Shown piece after piece: positions 56,115-64,000 of a DNA stretch of 64,000 nucleotides. A program made the translations under genes and the position numbers. The notes under the pieces are model-generated. The model did not search any database. It had not been told where the DNA came from and was given only the letters and a program-made list of their open reading frames with translations. Every line of letters begins with the position of its first letter. Within the stretch, counting starts at the first letter, position 1. Source of the stretch: Ilex aquifolium (Eukaryota; Streptophyta; Magnoliopsida; Aquifoliales; Aquifoliaceae); assembly GCA_951799425.1 (NCBI GenBank), contig OX637391.1, positions 15,479,551 through 15,543,550 of the forward strand. Direction: 5' to 3'.

Positions 56115-57464
56115 TAGCCTGCTTCAATTGCTGGGCTACGAAGGCTGGTGGAAGGCTACCATTCAACTTTTCTATGTTGTATCATCTGAAAGTGGGTACA
56201 CCAAATTAGACTTAATTGTAAAAAAGTACAAAAAAAAAAAAATATTTTGGAAAAAAGTACACTATTTAGATACAAAGACGTAAAAGCCCTTTTTTGGTAA
56301 AGTTGTCATTCCTAAAATCTGTCAAAATGCATTTATCTTAACCGCTGAAATTTAGATACATTTATTTCAAAATTTTGGGTATCGTTATACGACTTCTTCC
56401 TCACAAAACCGTTTCATCTTCTCTGGAGAAAAACTTCCCTTTGTCTTCCATAACCAAGCCTAGGGTGTCGACTGTGACTGAGGATATGGGATTTGGGTAT
56501 TCTTTGATTGACAGATGATTTTTTGGTTTTTTCGGCAGAAACTCAAGTTTGGTGAGAAGTTTCTTCGATTGACAGAGGTTTTTTTGATTTCATAGGGACA
56601 AACTCAAGTTTCGAACTCCTCATTGTTGCTCGTTGTCCAAGAATTTAACCTGAAGCACAAACTCAAGTAAGGTGATTGTAGATCTTCTGCATTCAAATTT
56701 TTTTTTTTTTTTGGTAATAACATCATGGGTTGTTCAAAATCAAAATATATTACTTTTATTTTGATTTGGGAGTTTTTTTTTTGGCTGAAAGTTCTTGTTA
56801 AAGTCATTTTTTGGAGACATATTGTCGTCATTGAGTAACATAATGGATAAAATCGATCATTGAAGACGAATTTGGTTTTTTTTTGTTTTTTAGCCCTAAA
56901 ATTATGTATTTTTTAAACCCTAGATGTTTTCCTCTTAGATTTTGGATTTTGTAAACTTAATAATTTTTTTTTTTCAAATGATTCAATGTGGGTTTGAAAT
57001 ATTGTTAGTCAGTGTAAAGTCAAATTAATTGGTTATGTTTTTTTTATTGTGTTCAGTAATCTTGTGCACGTGGTACCAAATTCAAAACACATATGTACTG
57101 TTTTGAATGAAATTTTATGCAAATATAGGTTTGTCATAATGTAATATTATAGTGTTTGTGTAGTGTGTTATTATAAAATTTTTGGTACGCTTTTATTGTT
57201 ACACTGTTTTTGGTACATTCATTTTGTTATATTGTTATAATTACACTCAATCTTTTGTAATAGTGGAATATTACATTGTTCAGGGATGTTGGTGTTTATT
57301 CGTTGTTGAATAATTGTGTGGGATTACACTTGGTGTATATCCTCATTGTTTTATTGTTACACTATTTTTATTATACTTTTTTTGTTACACTGTTATAGTT
57401 ACCCTAAATTTTTTGTTGTATATTTTACTTGTCTATTTTTTACATCTTCGTAACTCAAAGAAGT

Positions 57465-60115
57465 CATGGTGAAAAAAGGAAAGCGGTCCGAAGATAAAAC
57501 TGTAGGCCAACCATCATTTGGTAAGGTTGGTAAAACACACGACATAAAACAAAAAAAATGGTGGAATCGAAGAATGAGCCTAAATAGATATCAAACTTGC
57601 TTGCCATTATTAGAGCAATAGATGACATTAAGATAAATGAAGCACACAAGGATGTATTGAGAAAAATCCCATTTTGGTTACTCTTTCAAAGTATTATTGA
57701 TAAAAAATTAGACAAGTCATGGTGTAGAAAGTGATAGTAACATCCAGGATGTGATATTGTGCTTTAATGTTAATACATCCAAATTTCATATTGGTGGAGA
57801 GGAAATTAAATTGCGAAGAAGTGATGTCAAAATAATCTTTCGGATTGAAGATGATTGTGATCCAATGGATTCATCAACTCATGGGAAGGAAAATACAAAA
57901 TTTGTTAAACGAAGATTCAAGAAGGATAGAAGGTTGACCTTAACTTTGATAAAGAGTAAATTGGTTGAAGCAGCAACTGGAATAACCAAGCATGATGTTG
58001 ATGACATTGCAAGGCTGCTATGCCTATTTTTAATGGTAACTCTCTTTTTCACACACACCGGGACATCTCTAGGATGGGGCTATGTTTCAAAAATTGAGGA
58101 TTTAGATGCAATGAAGAATTATGATTTGTCAAGTGCTATCCATGAAATTCTTATTTCTTCACTTCAGAGGAGGAGTAGCACTCCATCAGGTGTTACTGGA
58201 TGCGTAATGTTATTTCTAGTAATTTTTTAATAGCCCCGTTACATTTCCAATTTTGTTTTCTTTAATTTAATTAATGTAAGCAATGTGTTTGCTTAACTGA
58301 AATTGTATGTGTGTGCAGTAATAGGTTTGTGAACACACAACAATTATCAAACTTGATAGGCCAAACAGAATCCCAAGGATTGTGAAATGGAATTTACCGA
58401 GTCTTCAGAGAGTTATGAAAGAGAATAGGCTTGGAAAGTTGAATTCAAAACATGTAAGTAGCTCAGCACAGTATCATTTTGGATTTTTAAATGTTGTATT
58501 TTAGCTATGTATTCCTACACTTGCAGCATAACACTGTATTGGTACACTGTTATGTTACACTTCTATGTTACACTTAGTTTTTTATGCATCAAATTCTCGA
58601 TATTTTTAATTTTTCAAAGGTACTGAGACATAGATTGAAGAGAATAGCAGAGGAGAAAAATGTTATCAAATGGAAGGGAAGCAAACAATAAGAAGGAAGT
58701 CAGTCTGAATTTGTGGGAAATACCAAAATTGGTAAAGTAAAAAATCAAATCGTCAGGTGGATGAAGAAGGATGTGAGGGCAGGGGATATGAGGAGACAAA
58801 ACATGACACATTTTTTGAGGATGAAAAAGATATTATGGATGTAATTGCTGATGATGCTAAAGAGAATGTGCCATTTGACTCTTATTGAGACTACTATTAA
58901 TGAATCTCTTATGGATGTAATTGGTGATGATGGTCTGGAACAAGTTTCTGGAAAATATGGAACTCAGGAAGATATTGATGTTGCACTACGAGATGATTGT
59001 GATGTAAGAGGAGAAGAAGACAAAAACAGAAAAATAGTTCAGGAGCTTATGAAGGAGAATGATGTATTGAAAATTTTTATACGAAACATAGCATCAAGTA
59101 AAAATTCTTTGGAGCATTTAGAGTCTGTTGCTAGGGATGATGCGTTAGACAAACAAGACACTGTATTCTCATTGAAAATGAAAAAAAAGGATACGGTGAT
59201 AAAGGAGTTGAATGAATTGGTAGAAAATATGAAAAAGCGGGAACAAAGGTATGAAGCGAAAATACAAGTGGGTAAGGAGACAATACAAAATCGAGAAAAT
59301 GAGAATGCTGAATAGATTGATCAACTTAACGAGTTATCTGTGCATGTCATCACTCAGAAATATCAACCAGTTGAAGATCCGGGGGTAATGACAAAAAAAA
59401 GGGGCAAACATCAGTGATTCGAAACATCAAGATAAGGGATAAGAAAATGAAGAGAGATGAAGAATTTGAATACAGTGGGAAGAAAATAGGGAAAAAATAG
59501 TGTGACATCAGATGTGATAAGCTACAAGAAAACTTTGAGTGAATTCAGAACTGGGGAAACAATTGAGATAGATGAAGATGATGACAACATGGACAAGATC
59601 ACTACTATTAAAAGGGAAAACAAAGAAAGAAATTAAAAAAATGTGACGTGATTGTGAAGCATTGGATGCGATTTTTGGTGTCAATCAATAATCTTAAATC
59701 TTTTTATGTAATTGCAAAAAAAATATGCAGAAAAAAAGATTATGGAGTTCAATAATTCGAAGGGGATCTTTATAGACCCATAAGATAAGGAGCTACCAAT
59801 CATATCATGTCAGACATGTCCACAACAATGGTCAAACTCGTAAGTACTCATTCTCCAAATGCAATTGTTTTTTTTAAAAAAACATCGAAACATATTAACA
59901 TTGTGAATTACTGCAAGGTTGCATGCGGTGTGTATGTCTGTTACATAATGAAAAAACTTACCAAAGGAGAAGAGATTGAAGAGAGGTTAACAGCAGGACA
60001 GTTGATCGAGTTTCGAGCTGAAATGGTTTCATTGTTTCTCAACCATCCAAATTCTTGGAGTGAAGAAGATCTGAAAATACGTAAAGAGTTGAAGAAAAAA
60101 TATGCGGACAAATGA
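57465..60115 (+). pseudogene. Ulp1/SENP-type cysteine protease-like gene of the MULE, decayed
   Basis: First ATG at 57465 (MVKKGKRSEDKTVGQPSFG), soon frameshifted; an overlapping frame reads NLLAIIRAIDDIKINEAHKD and VLRKIPFWLLFQSIIDKKL. The conserved N-terminal domain at 57751-58230 has FHIGGEEIKLRRSDVKIIF, KFVKRRFKKDRR, DDIARLLCLFL and YDLSSAIHEIL. A separate exon-like piece (58330-58455) has NRIPRIVKWNLPSLQRVMKE and ends at a gtaagt donor. A coiled-coil, Lys/Glu-rich segment follows (58845-59315). The C-terminal protease end (59807-60115) keeps CGVYVCYIMKKL with the nucleophile-type Cys, but Ala stands where the usual preceding Asp is expected; then LTAGQLIEFRAEMVSLFLNH. Intact Ulp1 proteins cut SUMO; whether MULE copies do is unknown. 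Confidence 0.75.
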
Positions 60116-61386
60116 CAATGAATTAATAAGACATGTATTTAAATATTCTGTTTGTAAAACATTGTTATGTGGTGATTGTTAATTATCCAAATTGTTAAAT
60201 GTGTTTATTCCTTATTGAATAATTGTAAATACAAGTATTTAGATACATGTGTTTATTCCTTGTTGAATAATTGTGTGTGATTACACTGTTTCATATTCTC
60301 ACTGTAGACTGTGTTTCGCTCATAGTGTAACAATGTAACGAACAGAGTGTACCAATGACAATATAACACTATATCAAAATTAGTGTATCAAATATAATGT
60401 AACAATGTTACAAAAGATAGAGACCAGTTGTTTTGACGAATATGTTAATAAATCCAATATAGAGCTAGTTGCGTGTATGTTATTGTTACAAAATTCTCGA
60501 TACACTGTTATGAATATGCTGTCATCGATACACTATTCCAACAGTGTGTAAATTCATTATCCATCAAATGTTAGATAGTTTTCAAGTGGACAAAGAAAAT
60601 ATCCCACATTCATTGTAGACCAAAATGACACAATTCCTTATCTTTATTGTTTTCATATTAAGCCGTGACAGGCTTTTAAAGGTCGAAGGTTGCACCAAGT
60701 CAGCTACCAAGCCCACTCTAGCTTTGTGTATATACACTTCCTAGCATGTGCCATTCAATACTTGAATCACCATAGCAATCTGTGTGTGACCGCAGATAAC
60801 TCTTTGGAGATGTGCCATTTTGGTCATTTGGCTGGAAACAAATGCAAGAACTTCTGAGACTATGTTTGGAGAAAGATATTATTACACTGTTCTCGATACA
60901 CTGTTATGGATACACTGTCATTGATACACACTTCCAACAGTGTGTAAATTCACTTTACAGTACCAGTGTGAGCTGCATATAGAGTAATCCATCAAATGTT
61001 AAACCAAAAAATATATATATAACTTAAACTGTGAAAACGTCACTAAAACAAACAAACCAAAAAAGGATTGTAATAAACTTAAAATAGTGAACAATGTCAT
61101 TAAATGATAGCATTATTAAGTTTACAACGACTCGTTACAAGATTTCTTGTTGTGACTGCCTAAACGCCCACACCGGCTACAACGAATTTGCCTAATGAGT
61201 TCCTCCTAGACCGAATTATGTGATTATTTGATCTACCAGATTGCTTCTTGGAATATGATGATAAATATTATCATGTCCCTAAGAACTTTCAGCACGATAT
61301 ATAGTTGGGATTGAAAAAATAGGTTCATAATATGACTTCTGGTATGTGCTCACATGATAGTAGTAATCAACAAATTCAAACATATT

Positions 61387-63135
61387 CTACCCACTATTTC
61401 TTATTGCCGACACAACATGTGAACTAGGAAACCCATTTATTTGCCACTGACAACATGAACACGTCCTATTCACAATATCAACAGTCACCGAAGGATATGA
61501 CATCATTTCGTACACTTGGTTATTTGAGACCCGTACAGTCCAGGACCTTCCCTCATCAAATGCAGTTGTAATCTCGAAGACATATTGGGGCATAAATTCT
61601 CATTCCACTAAGAAGCTATTATCATCATTCAACCAATTTGATCCATTATCTATCCCCTAATAGTGTCAACCATGCTAGTAATAGGTAAATGTCGAGCTTT
61701 CAAAATCCACTCGTTAAATGACTCTGTAGCATTAAAACACATCTCACCGTAACACTTCCCAATAAAATGAGCATTTGTCTAATGTTCAAATGGAAGATTG
61801 GACAGGAACCTATCCACATTAGAACCACCTTCACGACAGAACTGTTCAATTTTCTCATTAAAAAGTGACTGTATTGGTGCATAAGCACACTCACATAGCA
61901 AAATTACCATGTGTTATCGGAATACAATGGAAAAATGAGCACCACTCAATTTATCCCGCAAATTAGCTTTCAAATGCTACAAGCAAAATGCATGATGTGC
62001 ATTTGGAAAAACTTTCGGCATTGCCTCTAACAGACCCAAGTTACGATCAGATACAAACGTAATAACCCGAGAGTGATCCAATATCTTAGACAACTATTCT
62101 AAAAATCAAAACTAGTTTGATTCATTTTTCGAATCAACCATAGCAAATGCCAAAGGAAACAAACTTGAAATAGACCACATAAATATTCGTGAAAATTAAA
62201 ATAAAAAACAATGTAACATACATTGTTGCACTGTGTTTAAACACTGTTAACAATGTAACAAAGACAGTGTAACATAACGATTACATTTTAACATTACCAC
62301 GAAATTTATCACTCCAAAAATTGTGTTAAACTTTACCTTGGTTGCCATCTTTTCCTGTTACGATAGAAGATTATCTCTATACATGTCTTTCAAAAATATG
62401 CCATCCAAAAAAAGTAGTGGCCGACAATAATTAAACCATTGAGTACAACCCTTAAAAGAAACAAACAACTTTTTGGAACGGTTATTATTATCATCACAAT
62501 CTAACACAATATAGTTGTCCGGATTAGTACGATTTGCTGCATCCACATACCACTGTTGCATTGATGTACTACCAACAACCAGAAGAATACTTAAAGGAAC
62601 AGTCAGTAATAACCCTTAATTTACAATTCTTTACATAATTAAATTCAAAACCAACCTCATTCGAGTATTTACAAAGTGCTTTCTGAAACTGTAACGCACC
62701 ACCTTCAAATTTCTGTCCTATGTGCTGTATTTCATTACTCCATCCAACTGTTAGAAGAAATTTTTCATTGTGACCAATAAAACTGGGTAACAAGTCTACT
62801 TCACATTCAACAACATCACCTATGTTCACATATTGCAATGAATGATTATCACTCACCGACCCGCCCTCAACATCTTCTACAAACACCTTAACTTCAACGT
62901 AATTTCTTGGGAAACTACGTTTCAATTCAATCAAATTATTCTAATCCGCATCATTGCGCAACATGCAAGTGAGGTGACCAAGTATAGAATATGATAACTG
63001 GACTAAAAAATTAAACAACTCCCCCCAAGTCTCGCAAACTTCACGAAAAAGTTCCGATATATTTGAATTAGCACATAATTTGAATACTGAGGTAGCATTA
63101 CGGTATGTACATAACAACAACACCGTTTCTTCCAT
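61387..63135 (-). pseudogene. MURA-type MULE transposase, decayed
   Basis: Starts at an ATG at 63135 (MEETVLLLCTYRNATSVFKL). The N-terminal module is followed by the MuDR-type domain (VGWSNEIQHIGQKFEGGALQ, YSNEVGFEFNYVKNCKLRVI). The catalytic MULE domain begins near 62560 (YCRPLLFLDGIFLKDMYRDN); further parts are recognisable at 62110-61700 (FVSDRNLGLLEAMPKVFPNA, CYGEMCFNATESFNEWILKA), broken by stops near 61980, 61910, 61780 and 61660. The SWIM finger near the end reads CSCCQWQINGFPSSHVV: the Cys usual before Ser-His is Ser. Mutator transposases cut at TIRs; this copy is inactive. Confidence 0.82.
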
Positions 63136-63298
63136 TGCCAAAATCCCTGAAACTATTAAAAGAATAGATACAATGAAGCAGAAAATAAAAACATATATGC
63201 AAGTACATATATCCTTAAAACATATATACATTAACACATTTAAAATGCAAGTGGTTTACATACTAAATGCATGAATTCAAACCTTGTTGATGCTGTTA

Positions 63299-63592
63299 TG
63301 AAGACAACAACACTTCAGGCTTTCAGCGTCTTGCTAGTCGAAGACAACATTCCAACGTCTGGCCAAAACAATTCTGTGTACAGTCGAAGACAAACAACAC
63401 TTCAGGATTCCAATGTTTGGCCAAAAAAATTCTGTGTATAGCCAGTCGAAAAAGACGACTATGGTAAAAAGGGCAGGGGTCTGGACAGTTGAAGACATCT
63501 TGTCTTCAGGCTTCCAACGTCGAAGACAACTTGTCTTCAGGCTTCCAATGTATAACCAGTCGAAGAAGACGACTATGGTTAAAAAGGGAGGG
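63299..63592. repeat. Subterminal GAAGACAA/GTCTTC repeat array of the MULE
   Basis: Repeated words gtcgaagacaac, aacacttcaggcttcc, ttgtcttcaggcttccaa and cagtcgaaaaagacgactat in varying order, about 280 bp inside the right end. No such array was noticed near the left end. It may be subterminal transposase-binding or regulatory repeats. Confidence 0.6.
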
Positions 63593-63933
63593 TTTCAAAA
63601 TTTAAAATTCAAACACAGTCATATATCCAAATCTAGACAGAATATTAAAGTAATCCCATAAAACTAGGAGATGTTTAATGCATAAATATAATTTGAGAAT
63701 AAAACCACTTTCCAAAAAAATTACGCATAGATCAAGGAGGGATACAAATGTCAGAAGAAAATATGAAAATTTCAAATAATGTACTTGGAAACAAATCACT
63801 ATCAAAATTAAGGACTTTTTAACCCTACATTTTTTTCTGTGTATTTTTTTACAATTAACTCTAATTTTGTGTACCCCCTTCCAATTTCCCCTGCTATATT
63901 CCTATCCTAATTTCTCCTTCTATATTCCTATCC

Positions 63934-63996
63934 TACTCTGTGTTCCACTGAAGATTCCAAAAGATACTCTGTGTTCCACTGAAGATTCCAAAAGAT
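63934..63996. repeat. Two-copy 32-bp direct repeat
   Basis: actctgtgttccactgaaga followed by ttccaaaagat occurs twice in direct succession, just outside the MULE right end, at the edge of the window. Confidence 0.85.
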
Positions 63997-64000
63997 TATT

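Larger units (their letters stand above)
56194..63876. mobile_element. KAONASHI-type Mutator-like element (Ulp1-carrying MULE)
   Basis: The left end is GGGTACACCAAATTAGACTT, continuing aattgtaaaaaagtac; the opposite strand at the right end reads GGGTACACAAAATTAGAGTT, continuing aattgtaaaaaaatac, so the TIRs match over about 40 bp. It contains a MURA-type transposase gene (-) and a Ulp1-like gene (+), facing each other, as in the KAONASHI MULEs described from Arabidopsis and melon. Internal stretches are rich in ttacactgtt/aacagtgtaa words (57150-57410, 60290-60560, 60885-60960, 62215-62290). No 9-bp target duplication was recognised. Confidence 0.8.

Noticed and set aside
57464..57649. Minus-strand frame over the start of the Ulp1-like gene
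   Set aside because: It opposes the coding strand, which has the conserved domain, and has no recognisable content.
1..64000. Bacterial-type operons, riboswitches, origins or phage genes
   Set aside because: The window has plant retrotransposons, introns and plant gene families; nothing prokaryotic was seen.

Overview
This is a repeat-dominated, A+T-rich stretch of a plant nuclear genome, most likely a eudicot. The evidence is the lineages of its retrotransposons (Athila-type Ty3/gypsy, SIRE- and Tork-like Ty1/copia, a Tat-type LTR), plant hAT, Mutator-like and Helitron elements, a plant wax-synthase gene and a CYP76-like P450 relic. I cannot name the species. Only one host gene looks intact: a single-exon jojoba-type wax synthase/acyltransferase at 30013-31185 (+). 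I see no tRNA, rRNA or CRISPR.

Layout. 1-9576: intergenic sequence with nested terminal-inverted-repeat (TIR) elements (1769-4294, 2170-3958), a 950-bp GGT-rich low-complexity tract, a Tat-like LTR relic and a hAT-type MITE with target duplication (8611-9437). 9577-28355: two nested Athila-type elements, both on the minus strand. The outer one (A) keeps both LTRs, PBS, gag, an env-like ORF and a PPT but has lost pol. The inner one (B) keeps its 5' LTR, tRNA-Asp PBS, gag, pol and env-like ORF but has no 3' LTR in the window. 28356-42972: MITEs nested inside MITEs, the wax synthase, a degraded unknown gene, a long fold-back element and a non-autonomous Helitron (39117-42357) carrying one exon of cytosolic phenylalanyl-tRNA synthetase alpha. 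42973-52328: a copia LTR interrupted by a MITE and by a dead autonomous-type hAT transposon, which itself contains a solo-LTR-like block; then a PBS, a deleted copia interior and a 3' LTR of another type. 54126-55737: a CYP76-like pseudogene with a MITE just upstream. 56194-63876: a KAONASHI-type Mutator-like element with a Ulp1-protease-like gene (+) and a MURA-type transposase (-), both decayed.

Most unusual points. (1) Between pol and the env-like ORF of element B is a 90-codon open frame (16766-17038, -). Its basic stretch followed by a Cys-X2-Cys...His...Cys cluster resembles the small nucleic-acid-binding proteins of flexible filamentous plant RNA viruses (carlavirus type). (2) Both Athila elements carry clusters of long perfect palindromes in the LTR, and a second cluster of the same palindromes directly upstream of the env-like ORF. 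The palindrome differs between the elements (AAACCTACCGGTAGGTTT in A, AACGTTCGAACGTT in B) but the layout is the same, and paired substitutions keep the dyad symmetry.
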